The position numbers and the translations under genes were made by a program. DNA of 64,000 nt, from IMG/VR virus record IMGVR_UViG_3300037321_000063, positions 1 to 64,000 of that record. The stretch is one strand, 5' to 3'. Source of the DNA: a virus. Position 1 is the first letter of the stretch. Every line of letters starts with the position of its first letter. Below the pieces are notes generated by a model. That model ran no database searches, was not told the origin of the DNA, and saw only the letters and a list, made by a program, of their open reading frames with translations. Below, one piece after another: positions 37,558-46,254 of this stretch.

Positions 37558-39087
37558 ATGTTTGATGATGTTAAATTACCGTTTTTAAAATATTTTGCTA
37601 AGAAGCAAGATTCAGAGACAACAAGTATTGCAGATGAATCATTTGCAATTCCAGCTAATACGGACGGTTCTGTAGATGATATTGTGGATTCTAATTATCC
37701 ACTACGAAAGGTATATGGATTGACTTGGGATGTTAACACAGATGTTAACGATGAAAAACTAATAAATCAGTATAGGCAAGTTGCGGCTAATCAAGAAGTT
37801 GATAGGGCGATAACTGAAATTACTGATGATGCGATAGTATACGAAAAAAACGTAGAAACCGTTTCCGTTGACTTGTCAGATTCAGACTTTAGTGAATCTG
37901 TCAAGTCTAAAATTTTAGAAGAAATGGAAAATATTTTACACCTATATAATTTTGAAAACAATGGATGGAGTAAATTCCGTCAATGGTATGTTGATGGTAG
38001 ACAATATCATCATATTATGATAGGTAAAAATATTAAAAATGGTATTAAGGAAATAAGAGAATTAGATCCAAGACGTACCAGAAAAGTTAGAGAAATTCAT
38101 AAACGTAAAGCCCAAGGGCATGTTGAAGTTATCGCTGATGTTGTTGAATATTTTGTGTATTCACAGGATAAAGATGATCCGAGTAAATCGTATACATCTG
38201 GCTCGAAGAATATGGTTGAAGTTAAAATCCCTAAAGATGCTATTGTTTATACTCATTCCGGTATAACTGGGGCTGATGATAAAATATTATCTAACTTGAA
38301 TAAAGCCGTTAAAAATGCAAATCAGCTTAGAATGGTTGAAGATTGTTCAGTAATTTATAGATTGGCGCGCGCCCCAGAACGTAGAGTTTTCTATGTCGAT
38401 GTTGGTAAAATGCCTAACACTAAAGCTAAACAGTTTATGAAGTCTATTATGGATTCATTTAATAATAAAGTTATTTATAATTCATCAACTGGTAAGACCG
38501 ATACTAAAAATGATGTTAATTCTATCATGGAAGATTATTGGCTACCTAGACGCGAAGGTTCAAAGGGTACTGAGATATCAACACTACCCGGCGCACAATC
38601 GCTAGGCGAAATTGATGATATCGAATACTTTAACCGAAAGCTATATGAAGCACTAGGTGTTCCTCAGTCAAGATTTAGTACTGAAGCAACATTTGGCGGT
38701 AGAGGTTCAGAAATAACGCGCGAAGAATTAAGATTTGCCAAATTCATCGGTAGATTACAAAGACGATATCAGGGTACGTTCCTAGAACCGTTAAGAATTC
38801 AGTGCATATTAAAGGGTATTATTACCGAAGATGATTGGGCAAATAATCTTTCACATATAAATATAATATATAACAAAGATTCATACTTTGAAGAACAGAA
38901 AGAATTAGAGATATTGGGTATGCGGCTTGAGTCGTTAGAAGCAATAAACTCATTTGTGGGTAAATATGTTTCCCATGAATTTGTTCGTAAAGTGATATTG
39001 AATCAAACTGATGAAGATATTAAAGACCAAGATGAACAAATTGCCAAAGAAGCATCTAATAAACAGTATAAGGTTGAAGAAGAATGA
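37558..39087 (+). CDS. 20: Portal vertex protein gp20, 509 aa
   Basis: The length fits T4 gp20 (524 aa). Landmarks: YRQVAANQEVDRAITEITDD, IRELDPRRTRKVRE, RRVFYVDVGKMPNTKAKQFM, DYWLPRREGSKGTEISTLPG, and PQSRFS in the C-terminal part. The dodecameric portal nucleates head assembly and is the docking site of gp17. ATGA overlap with the next gene. Confidence 0.93.
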   Translation: MFDDVKLPFLKYFAKKQDSETTSIADESFAIPANTDGSVDDIVDSNYPLRKVYGLTWDVNTDVNDEKLINQYRQVAANQEVDRAITEITDDAIVYEKNVETVSVDLSDSDFSESVKSKILEEMENILHLYNFENNGWSKFRQWYVDGRQYHHIMIGKNIKNGIKEIRELDPRRTRKVREIHKRKAQGHVEVIADVVEYFVYSQDKDDPSKSYTSGSKNMVEVKIPKDAIVYTHSGITGADDKILSNLNKAVKNANQLRMVEDCSVIYRLARAPERRVFYVDVGKMPNTKAKQFMKSIMDSFNNKVIYNSSTGKTDTKNDVNSIMEDYWLPRREGSKGTEISTLPGAQSLGEIDDIEYFNRKLYEALGVPQSRFSTEATFGGRGSEITREELRFAKFIGRLQRRYQGTFLEPLRIQCILKGIITEDDWANNLSHINIIYNKDSYFEEQKELEILGMRLESLEAINSFVGKYVSHEFVRKVILNQTDEDIKDQDEQIAKEASNKQYKVEEE

Positions 39088-39263
39088 AATATGACGATAT
39101 GATAGCCGCCGCTAATAACGGTAAATTAACCGAATTTGACAAAGAATTTAAATCCGCTATGTCCGAAATAATGTCTAGTAAGCTAAATAGCATGAAAGCT
39201 GATATTGCTAGTACAGTTCGTATCGATGGTGAAGAGGAATTAGAGGACTCTAGTAATGACTGA
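39084..39263 (+). CDS. 67: Prohead core protein gp67-like, 59 aa
   Basis: The frame was read directly; the ATG overlaps the portal stop. It lies exactly where T4 carries gene 67 (80 aa). Helical N terminus (MKYDDMIAAANNGKLTEFDK) and acidic C terminus (DGEEELEDSSND), as in gp67, though without T4's long acid tail. The internal scaffold is degraded by gp21. Confidence 0.75.
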   Translation: MKYDDMIAAANNGKLTEFDKEFKSAMSEIMSSKLNSMKADIASTVRIDGEEELEDSSND

Positions 39264-39525
39264 TTTAAAATTAGTAGTTAATGAGGAAGATGAACTTGAC
39301 GAAAAAATCGTTAAGAAAGTCAATCCAGATGGGTCTATTAAAAAAGTATTAGATAAAAAAACGCGCACTCGAAAGGCAACACAGACCACCGGATTATCAA
39401 AATCCAAAAGGCGTTTGATTGCTAAGAAAGCCGCAAAAACCAAGAAGAAAGATCTTGGCGGTCAGAAAAAGGCGCTTCGTAAGCGTAAAAAGACCAACAA
39501 GAAACGTAAGAATTTAGGTCTTTAA
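39256..39525 (+). CDS. 68: Prohead core protein gp68-like, 89 aa
   Basis: It follows the gp67-like gene, as in T4. Extremely basic from residue 35 on (Lys/Arg about half of the residues; SKSKRRLIAKKAAKTKKK). T4 gp68 (141 aa) is a basic core protein that affects head shape. Shorter here. Confidence 0.7.
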   Translation: MTDLKLVVNEEDELDEKIVKKVNPDGSIKKVLDKKTRTRKATQTTGLSKSKRRLIAKKAAKTKKKDLGGQKKALRKRKKTNKKRKNLGL

Positions 39526-39536
39526 AGGGAATAATA

Positions 39537-40121
39537 ATGAAATCGTATCGAGAATTTTTAGATGAACGACACGAACTAAAAACTGTAGGCGCTCAACTGT
39601 CAGAAACAGAATTGCGTCTACATACTCTTATATATCTATCTACATTGGAAGATATGATCACGGAAAGTGAAGAGTACTTAGCCGAAGGATTAAATGATTA
39701 CTTAGGTAAGATTGGGTTAAAGGTTCACAAAGCTAAGGGTTTAATTGACTACGCTAAAGATATACTGGTTGGTACTGGTAAGTTATTCCTGTTAATAATT
39801 AAAGGTGATACTGATGCCGCTAAGGAACTTTTAAAAACTGTTAAAAAAGAAGATGTTTTAGATTTTCTGTATAAACTTGACCTAGCTACATTACACTTAT
39901 TCACCGGACCAATTCACTTTATCGATGCGGTTACTGGATGGGATTTAACAGTTAAAACTAAGCAAGCCGTTAAGACTTCTACGGACCTAATTAAAGATTT
40001 AGTGGCTTCATTAATTAAAATTAAAGAACATGTAAGTGTTGCTTTATCTGGTAAAAAACAAAAACGCGCGGTAGCTAGTATAAATGCACTAGAAGCCTCA
40101 ATAATGCCGAAGGGAATATAA
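39537..40121 (+). CDS. Internal head protein with capsid-targeting peptide, 194 aa
   Basis: Begins MKSYREFLDE, matching the capsid-targeting sequence of T4 internal proteins (MKTYQEFI.E), with a possible gp21 cut after LDE. Further LxE/ExE sites (EEYLAE at about 44) may be cut too. The remainder is helical with a hydrophobic middle (VGTGKLFLLIIKG, LHLFTGPIHFIDA), so it could insert into a membrane after injection. It sits between gp68 and the protease gp21. Function unknown. Confidence 0.75.
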   Translation: MKSYREFLDERHELKTVGAQLSETELRLHTLIYLSTLEDMITESEEYLAEGLNDYLGKIGLKVHKAKGLIDYAKDILVGTGKLFLLIIKGDTDAAKELLKTVKKEDVLDFLYKLDLATLHLFTGPIHFIDAVTGWDLTVKTKQAVKTSTDLIKDLVASLIKIKEHVSVALSGKKQKRAVASINALEASIMPKGI

Positions 40122-40123
40122 GT

Positions 40124-40939
40124 ATGTCATTTATAGTAGAAAGTCAAGTTGAAATGTTTGAAGTTAAAACTAAGGGTAATGAACTGTACATCGAAGGTGT
40201 TTGTATGGTTGCAGACGTTATCAATAAAAATAAGCGTCTTTATCCTAAGAGCGTAATGGAAGCCGCCGTAGCCAAATATAATTCTTCTCATGTAATGGAA
40301 ATGAAAGCGTTGGGTGAATTGAATCATCCAGCTAGACCAAATCCAGATCCAGCCGAAGCTAGTCATATAATCGTTGAAATGAAAATGGTTGGCGAAAAGG
40401 TTTATGCTAAGGCTAAAGTACTAAATACCCCAAGAGGTCAAATTCTTAGAGGTTTGGTTGAAGGTGGCTGGCGCGTTCAGACAAGTTCAAGAGGACTTGG
40501 TAATCTACAGGAAAAAACCTTGAATGGTCAAAAGTTCAATGAGGTAACTGACTTTAATATTACCGTTGGGTTTGATGTTGTTCAGGATCAGTCAGCGCCG
40601 GGCGCGACAATGACAGGCGTATACGAATCAATCGGAAATGACTACGTAAACATTCAAGAAGTCGGCGAACAAAATGCCGATGAATGGAATAACATATTCA
40701 ATAAAATGGAAACGTTAACTGAAGCTAAGACAATTAATATGGTAGCCGAATTGCAGAAGATTAATAACCACTTAAGCAAAGCCGCTGATATGGCTGATAA
40801 GCTTTATACTAAAGTTATGCGGTTAGATAGCGGTGACGATAAAATGGAAAGAGTCGCAAAGAATTACAAAGTAGATCTCAATAAGTGGGCTGATATGGCA
40901 AGTAGAATAGCACGAACATTTGAAAAGGAAAACCGATGA
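40124..40939 (+). CDS. 21: Prohead core scaffold protease gp21, 271 aa
   Basis: Serine protease of the T4 gp21 family. The likely catalytic His is H68 in GELNHP, the Ser is S121/S122 in TSSRGLG, and an Asp lies in FDVVQDQSAP. The C-terminal ~100 residues form the helical self-cleaved part. It cuts scaffold, gp23 and targeting peptides after (L/I)xE. It is surrounded by three genes with such peptides. Confidence 0.9.
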   Translation: MSFIVESQVEMFEVKTKGNELYIEGVCMVADVINKNKRLYPKSVMEAAVAKYNSSHVMEMKALGELNHPARPNPDPAEASHIIVEMKMVGEKVYAKAKVLNTPRGQILRGLVEGGWRVQTSSRGLGNLQEKTLNGQKFNEVTDFNITVGFDVVQDQSAPGATMTGVYESIGNDYVNIQEVGEQNADEWNNIFNKMETLTEAKTINMVAELQKINNHLSKAADMADKLYTKVMRLDSGDDKMERVAKNYKVDLNKWADMASRIARTFEKENR

Positions 40940-41289
40940 TATCATTCAAAGAATACTTAATACAAGAATCTAGTATACCAATGCACAAAAAGTACGTTGC
41001 TTTACTAGATGCCGTCAGACAAGGTAAATCGAAAAATGGTAGTATTCAACTACCTAATGGTTTTTCAGTCAAGGTTGTATCTACACCGTATGCCGAAAAT
41101 GGTAATAAGTTTGGTGCTGAAAGCTATCTATACAAAGGTTCTTCTAAAATATCCAGTATCTATTATGAATACGAAATGGGTGATTACTTTGGGCTATCTG
41201 ATGTTAGAAATAATGATGAATACGGTTATTTAAATACGTTTGATTATATAGATGATCTAGCTAACAAGATTAAAAAGGGTAAAAGGTGA
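40936..41289 (+). CDS. Internal head protein with capsid-targeting peptide, 117 aa
   Basis: Begins MISFKEYLIQE|SS, a targeting-type peptide with cut site IQE. ATGA overlap with gp21. Mature part about 106 residues, Tyr/Asp-rich and globular (SISSIYYEYE-type strands). No family is recognised. Its neighbour 41286 carries the same type of leader. Confidence 0.7.
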   Translation: MISFKEYLIQESSIPMHKKYVALLDAVRQGKSKNGSIQLPNGFSVKVVSTPYAENGNKFGAESYLYKGSSKISSIYYEYEMGDYFGLSDVRNNDEYGYLNTFDYIDDLANKIKKGKR

Positions 41290-41510
41290 AATCATATAAA
41301 GAATTTTTATTGGGGAAGAATTTAGTTAATGAATCTATCCCTAGAGGAATGGATAAGGATATCTACGATTTTGTCGTTAAAGCAGATAAAAATCAATTAC
41401 TTAAAATTAAAAAAGCATTATCTAGTGAAATTAATAACGGTACATTAACGGATAATAAGTATAAAGCAGAATTACGATTAGTCAATAGCAGACTAGCAGA
41501 TATTAAATAA
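41286..41510 (+). CDS. Internal head protein with capsid-targeting peptide, 74 aa
   Basis: GTG start overlapping the previous stop. Begins MKSYKEFLLGKNLVNE|SI, a longer leader ending in VNE. The rest is a small helical domain (DIYDFVVKADKNQLLKIKKA). The 93 bp after its stop are promoter and leader for gp22. Confidence 0.65.
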   Translation: MKSYKEFLLGKNLVNESIPRGMDKDIYDFVVKADKNQLLKIKKALSSEINNGTLTDNKYKAELRLVNSRLADIK

Positions 41511-41567
41511 CTATAACATTATTTTATACTTATATAACATTATTTTGAAATGTAGTGACATTTGGAA

Positions 41568-41575
41568 TATAAATA
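41568..41575 (+). promoter_or_regulatory. T4-type late promoter box before gp22
   Basis: TATAAATA 28 bp upstream of the gp22 ATG at 41604. The flanking 41511-41560 stretch holds the repeated TATAACATTATTTT motif. Confidence 0.75.
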
Positions 41576-41603
41576 TAAGTGTAGAACGAAATTGGAGAGT
41601 CTA

Positions 41604-42434
41604 ATGAGCGATTTAAAAAAGGAACTTACTGAAAGATATAATCTATTGGTTTCAGAAAGTTCAGATCAAATTTCAGAAGAAGTTTCCACCTTATTCGAAG
41701 GAACATCTATAACTGAAACGAATCAGAAGAAATTTCTACATATTATCGAAGCATCCGTTGCATCTAAAGCATTATCTATTGCCGAAGATTCAATTAATGA
41801 ACTGAATGACAATGTAGAAGAATATGCTGAGTACGTTAAAGAATCTTTAGAAGTTAAAGCCAACGATTACGGTGAATATATTAAAGAAATTTTTAGTAAT
41901 AATATTAATTCATATTTAGAATATGTTGCAGACGAATATATTAAAGAAAATAAATTAGCGGTAACTAATGGATTAAAAGCAGAAATGTTCGAATCATTAG
42001 TTATGTCAATGAAAGAAATATTTGTTGAAAACCACATTGTCGTACCAGAAGATGGTGTTGACATTGTTGCTGAGTTACAAGAAGAAGTTAATGAGCGTGA
42101 TGTGTTGAACGATAAATTGTTGAACGAAAACGTATCATTAAAATCTGAAATGACTTCATTCAACAAAAATAAAGAAATTTCTGAAGCGTGTTTGGATTTA
42201 GCAGACACACAGAAAGAAAAAGTTTTAGATTTGTCTGAATCTCTGGAATACAACGATGAATTTGCTAGTAAGCTTAAAAATATCGTTGAGTTTGCATCTA
42301 AAAAGAATACCCCAAGGGTAGACGTTTCAGGACAAACGATTAACAAAACCAATATTACTGAAAATGTGAAAGACGTAGCAAACGTAAGTGACATCAAAAT
42401 GAATGCCTATCTAAAATCGGCTTCAGGTAATTAA
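41604..42434 (+). CDS. 22: Prohead scaffold protein gp22, 276 aa
   Basis: The frame is open from 41562, but the ATG at 41604 behind TTGGAGAGTCTA is chosen because the earlier ATG lies in the promoter. Acidic, almost wholly helical coiled coil, length as T4 gp22 (269 aa). It contains many LxE-type sites for gp21. It builds the core around which gp23 assembles. Confidence 0.85.
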   Translation: MSDLKKELTERYNLLVSESSDQISEEVSTLFEGTSITETNQKKFLHIIEASVASKALSIAEDSINELNDNVEEYAEYVKESLEVKANDYGEYIKEIFSNNINSYLEYVADEYIKENKLAVTNGLKAEMFESLVMSMKEIFVENHIVVPEDGVDIVAELQEEVNERDVLNDKLLNENVSLKSEMTSFNKNKEISEACLDLADTQKEKVLDLSESLEYNDEFASKLKNIVEFASKKNTPRVDVSGQTINKTNITENVKDVANVSDIKMNAYLKSASGN

Positions 42435-42454
42435 ACTTTTAAAGGAAAAATAAC

Positions 42455-44089
42455 ATGAGTGTACAATCAAGAAAAGTTCTGGCTAACAAATGGAAGCCAC
42501 TCTTAGAAGCTGAAACTCTACCTGAAATTGTTTCTTCTGGTAGAAAAGAAATTACTGCTGTAATTTTAGAAAACCAAGAACGAGACCTAGAGCAAACTGG
42601 CTATATGTCTATTGCCGATGCGCCGCGCGTATTAGGTGAAGCTATGGTTCAAGGTAGCTATACAAGTGCAGATGGTGGATCTGACAATGATATTGCCGCT
42701 GGTATTGCCGCTGGTACTACCGATGCTGGTATAGTTGGTGTCGGTCCAGCAATTATGGGTATGGTTCGTAGAGCAATCCCTAAGTTAATGGCATTTGATA
42801 CCGTTGGTGTTCAGCCAATGACCGGACCTACTGGTCAAATCTTTGCAATGCGTACAATTTACGGTTCTGATCCGACAAATGGTTCGGAAGCTTTCGCACC
42901 GGGTGTTGCACCAAACGTACATTGGTCTGGTAGCCCTAGCAAGTCAGGTGCAAGCACACAAGCATTAATTGCAAGTTTGCCTGTATTGACAGATGCTGGT
43001 TTAGCTGGCGCAACTGCTCTAACTCAAGGCGATTTTTATAAAGTCTTGTTCAGTGAAATTACTGGTTCTGCCGCTATCGGTATAATTGGTACTGATTCAG
43101 ATGGTGCTGGTGCTGGTGACGATGGTGAATACTACGTATTCCAAGCTACTTTAAGTGCCGTTGGTGGTACTTATGATACAGTAGAACTCGCTTTAGCGGC
43201 GGGTGCATTGTATAAAGCGGGTACAGGTATTTTAACCTCAGTCGCTGAAGCTATGGAAGCGTTTAACGGTACTACAGGAAATCCATTTAACGAAATGACT
43301 TTCCGTATCGACAAGCAGACTATCGAAGCTAAATCTCGTCAGTTGAAAGCTCAATACTCTATTGAACTTGCACAGGACTTGAAAGCTGTACATGGTTTGG
43401 ATGCTGATGCCGAATTATCTGCTATTCTTTCTAACGAAATCTTAGTAGAAATCGACCGTGAAATCATAAACTTCATCTTGGTTCAATCACAAGTAGGTGC
43501 TTCGGGTAAAACTGGCGGTACAACTACTACTGGTGTATTCGACCTAACAGATGCGAATGATATCAAAGGCGCTCGTTGGGCTGGCGAAACATATAAAATG
43601 TTGCTAGTACAAATCGAAAAAGAAGCTAACGAAATCGGTCGTCAAACTGGTCGCGGTGCTGGTAACTTCATCATTGCTACACGCAATGTTGTTTCTGCAC
43701 TTGCAATGGTTGACACTGGAATTACCTACGGCGCTCAAGGTTTGCAATCTGCAAGCATGAACACTGACACTAACACTTCGGTATTTGCCGGTGTATTAGG
43801 TGGTAAGTTCAAGGTCTATATTGACCAGTATGCTGAAAACGATTACTTCGTTGTTGGTTTTAAAGGCGCAACTGAAATGGATGCTGGTGTTTTCTATAGC
43901 CCATACATTCCTCTTACACCTTTGCGCGGCGCAGATGCGAAAAACATGCAACCTGTAATGGCATTCAAGACACGTTACGGTACTCAAGTTAATCCGTTTG
44001 TCGCAATGACCAACAAGCAAATCATGTCCGGAATGAGAGGAATTGGTGCAAATCAGTATTTCCGTAAAGTCGAAGTAACTGGTCTGTAA
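42455..44089 (+). CDS. 23: Major capsid protein gp23, 544 aa
   Basis: HK97-fold major head protein. VGPAIMGMVRRAIPKLMAFD, GVQPMTGPTGQIFAMR, KSRQLKAQYSIELAQDLKAV and NFIIATRNVVSAL-type segments match T4 gp23 (521 aa). A gp21 cut site VLGE|AMVQG leaves the mature protein starting at A63, as after E65 in T4. Codon use is the most GC-rich of the window, consistent with high expression. A bidirectional terminator follows. Confidence 0.95.
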   Translation: MSVQSRKVLANKWKPLLEAETLPEIVSSGRKEITAVILENQERDLEQTGYMSIADAPRVLGEAMVQGSYTSADGGSDNDIAAGIAAGTTDAGIVGVGPAIMGMVRRAIPKLMAFDTVGVQPMTGPTGQIFAMRTIYGSDPTNGSEAFAPGVAPNVHWSGSPSKSGASTQALIASLPVLTDAGLAGATALTQGDFYKVLFSEITGSAAIGIIGTDSDGAGAGDDGEYYVFQATLSAVGGTYDTVELALAAGALYKAGTGILTSVAEAMEAFNGTTGNPFNEMTFRIDKQTIEAKSRQLKAQYSIELAQDLKAVHGLDADAELSAILSNEILVEIDREIINFILVQSQVGASGKTGGTTTTGVFDLTDANDIKGARWAGETYKMLLVQIEKEANEIGRQTGRGAGNFIIATRNVVSALAMVDTGITYGAQGLQSASMNTDTNTSVFAGVLGGKFKVYIDQYAENDYFVVGFKGATEMDAGVFYSPYIPLTPLRGADAKNMQPVMAFKTRYGTQVNPFVAMTNKQIMSGMRGIGANQYFRKVEVTGL

Positions 44090-44126
44090 GACTCTTAGTA
44101 ACTGAATGTTCCCAACAAGGAACTGA

Positions 44127-44156
44127 CAAAAAGCCGACTATTTAGTCGGCTTTTTT
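44127..44156. terminator. Bidirectional terminator after gp23
   Basis: Stem AGCCGACTA/TAGTCGGCT with a 2-nt loop, A-run before and T-run after, so it works both ways. It separates gp23 from the convergent homing-endonuclease gene, whose last codons lie within it. Confidence 0.9.
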
Positions 44157-45857
44157 AATTCTTTCGTATACATATTTTATATTTCCACAATCCCATATTC
44201 GTCTATATCCATTCATATACATATTTTCGTATTCGGTTAATTCTGGATTGAATACATCCAATAACTTACTTAACTTATGTTTTTGGAATTGCACTCTATT
44301 ATTCAATACCAATGACCTCTTACCGTCCCAATAATAATATGATGGTTTGGTTACACTATCTAACAAGAATCCATTAGAATTGTATACGTTTCCCATAGAT
44401 AATCGTCTATTCGCATAACTTATGATTTTATCATAACTAGAATGTTTTAATAGTTTACTAAACCCACCAACAACAACATATCCACTTTTGGTACAAGATC
44501 TAAGCAATTCAATTCCCTCTGTGTATCTAGCAATTCCGAAAGTCATTAAGCTCACCAATTCACCATTATACATTAGACCAATTTTACTAGATGCATTAAC
44601 ATTACCCTGTATATGATTTTCTATACAAAACATCTTAGAATCCTTTGAGGAAACAACCACAAATTTACATTTTCTAGCATATATGCGTTTAGATAATCCT
44701 AATTTATTTCGAATCATCGACTTCCATATTTCTCGTTTGTTTGGTTCTTCCCACTCATTTTCGAATATATGAAATAGCTGTATACCTTGACCTTCACACA
44801 TGTTTGTTTTTAATAAGTGTTGTTTAGACCACTTACTATCGTCTTCAACACAACCGCTTGAATGCCAATATAAGCCATTAAATTCTATAGCTAGGTTATG
44901 CGAAGGAATGTAAAAATCAAGCTCGTATGGATTAATTACTTTGCGCGTAGTTTCGAATTTTACACCAAGATCACTTAAAAAATCTGAAATTTCTTGCTCT
45001 TGTCTACTACGGTATAATAATTTATCTGGTGGTGAGTATATACCATAAGATATAGACAAATAGTTTATGACGTTATCAGGTAATTCATTGTTGGGGTATT
45101 GCTCTAAAAATACACATTTATCTAAAAGTGTTTTATCAATTGTATATTTTGTAACATAAGTCGATTTGACAACGGATAACCTATAATTTTCAATACTACC
45201 GTATTTATCAATTTTGGTAGATTTAGACTTTTTGTGATGTTCCTCATTCCAATAGCTACCGTATTTTTCCTTTCTAGTGGATTTAATCTTATCTTGAATA
45301 TGTGAAATCGTGCCTATATTTTCTGTACCATATCTACAAAAAGTTGTAGATTTAATCTTATCGCTGTTCCTACTAGTACCATACTTATCAATGCCAGTAT
45401 TATTTCTAATAGATTGCTGATTTGAGTTTAACGACCTACATTTAGACGAACAGAATATATTTCCAAATTTAATAGCAATTCCACATTCTTCACAAGTAGG
45501 AAAAACACAACCGTTGTTAATAATCCTTACTCTATCAGTTAACGAATAATCATACTCCACTCCACCTTTGAAAAAAGTCGATGGTAATTCTTTTGTTAGA
45601 TTTAGTATTTCATCAACTAAGTGTATATTATTAGATAATATTATTTTAATATTTGGATTTATTTTACCATTACTGAGAATTAAATCCTCAATAGATAAGA
45701 TTACATCGTCTAGTTCTATAAATGAGTAATTTGTATATTTTTGGGAATCTAATTTTCGCTTAACAACTTTAATACCTTCACCAATAGCGGTAGACGCTTT
45801 TGATATTGATTTATATATAACCCCATAGATAGATACAGGTCTTTGTTTATTACTCAT
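44142..45857 (-). CDS. Vsr-like homing endonuclease, 571 aa
   Basis: The N-terminal PVSIYGVIYKSISKASTAIG is NUMOD1-like (DNA binding). Cys at about 122/125 and 136/140 form a zinc-ribbon-like site (CEECG..CSSKC). A run of repeated DKYGT/EKYGS motifs covers 150-230. At about 290-335 lies the Vsr/EDxHD-type nuclease core QEISDFLSDLGVKFETTR, ELDFYIP, EFNGLYWHSS. This family is known as free-standing homing enzymes in phages and next to split-intein genes. It is inserted between gp23 and downstream genes, opposite in strand. Confidence 0.75.
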   Translation of the reverse strand: MSNKQRPVSIYGVIYKSISKASTAIGEGIKVVKRKLDSQKYTNYSFIELDDVILSIEDLILSNGKINPNIKIILSNNIHLVDEILNLTKELPSTFFKGGVEYDYSLTDRVRIINNGCVFPTCEECGIAIKFGNIFCSSKCRSLNSNQQSIRNNTGIDKYGTSRNSDKIKSTTFCRYGTENIGTISHIQDKIKSTRKEKYGSYWNEEHHKKSKSTKIDKYGSIENYRLSVVKSTYVTKYTIDKTLLDKCVFLEQYPNNELPDNVINYLSISYGIYSPPDKLLYRSRQEQEISDFLSDLGVKFETTRKVINPYELDFYIPSHNLAIEFNGLYWHSSGCVEDDSKWSKQHLLKTNMCEGQGIQLFHIFENEWEEPNKREIWKSMIRNKLGLSKRIYARKCKFVVVSSKDSKMFCIENHIQGNVNASSKIGLMYNGELVSLMTFGIARYTEGIELLRSCTKSGYVVVGGFSKLLKHSSYDKIISYANRRLSMGNVYNSNGFLLDSVTKPSYYYWDGKRSLVLNNRVQFQKHKLSKLLDVFNPELTEYENMYMNGYRRIWDCGNIKYVYERIKKAD

Positions 45858-45877
45858 ATAAATAATTTTACCTTAAT

Positions 45878-45905
45878 AAAAAGCCGCTAAATTAGCGGCT
45901 TTTTT
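45878..45905. terminator. Bidirectional terminator
   Basis: Stem AGCCGCTAA/TTAGCGGCT with A-run and T-run. It ends the small minus gene at 45908 immediately upstream of the endonuclease gene. Confidence 0.85.
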
Positions 45906-45907
45906 GT

Positions 45908-46183
45908 TTACTTGTTATAATCAAATACGTACTTTGGGTTACTTACATCAATGAAGTCACCATAACTAGCAAGACCTAACATTTCACTAGTATATTGTCT
46001 AAAGCAAACGGCTTCAACAATTCGGTAATCATCTTCTAACAATCGGTATTGTGGTAATTCATTCTCTTTTTCATATCCGATATCCATATCTCGACTATGT
46101 TCATAGATTACAATCTTACCACCAACAAATTCATAGGCTAATGTCCATACACTATCTAATAAACGGCGTGTCGCGTATTTCAT
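45908..46183 (-). CDS. Hypothetical early protein, 91 aa
   Basis: It has its own promoter (46219-46247) and terminator, so it is an independent unit. Globular sequence with WTLAYEFVGGKIVIYEHSRD. No family is recognised. Confidence 0.65.
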   Translation of the reverse strand: MKYATRRLLDSVWTLAYEFVGGKIVIYEHSRDMDIGYEKENELPQYRLLEDDYRIVEAVCFRQYTSEMLGLASYGDFIDVSNPKYVFDYNK

Positions 46184-46218
46184 AATTTAAATCTCACTGT
46201 TTTACTGAATAAGTACCT

Positions 46219-46247
46219 ATAATGCCAGATTAAATGGGGATAGTCAA
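46219..46247 (-). promoter_or_regulatory. Early promoter with AGGTACT tail
   Basis: Minus strand: TTGACT (46242-46247), 17 bp, CATTAT (46219-46224), then AGGTACTTATTCAG. It drives 46183-45908. Confidence 0.65.
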
Positions 46248-46254
46248 GGTTTAT

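Noticed and set aside
41867-42397. 176-aa minus-strand frame opposite gp22
   Set aside because: Mirror of a highly helical acidic gene; Ser/Leu-rich artefact without start signals.
45857-45864. Plus-strand TATAAATA beside the endonuclease start
   Set aside because: It points away from the gene and towards a terminator; no plus-strand gene follows.
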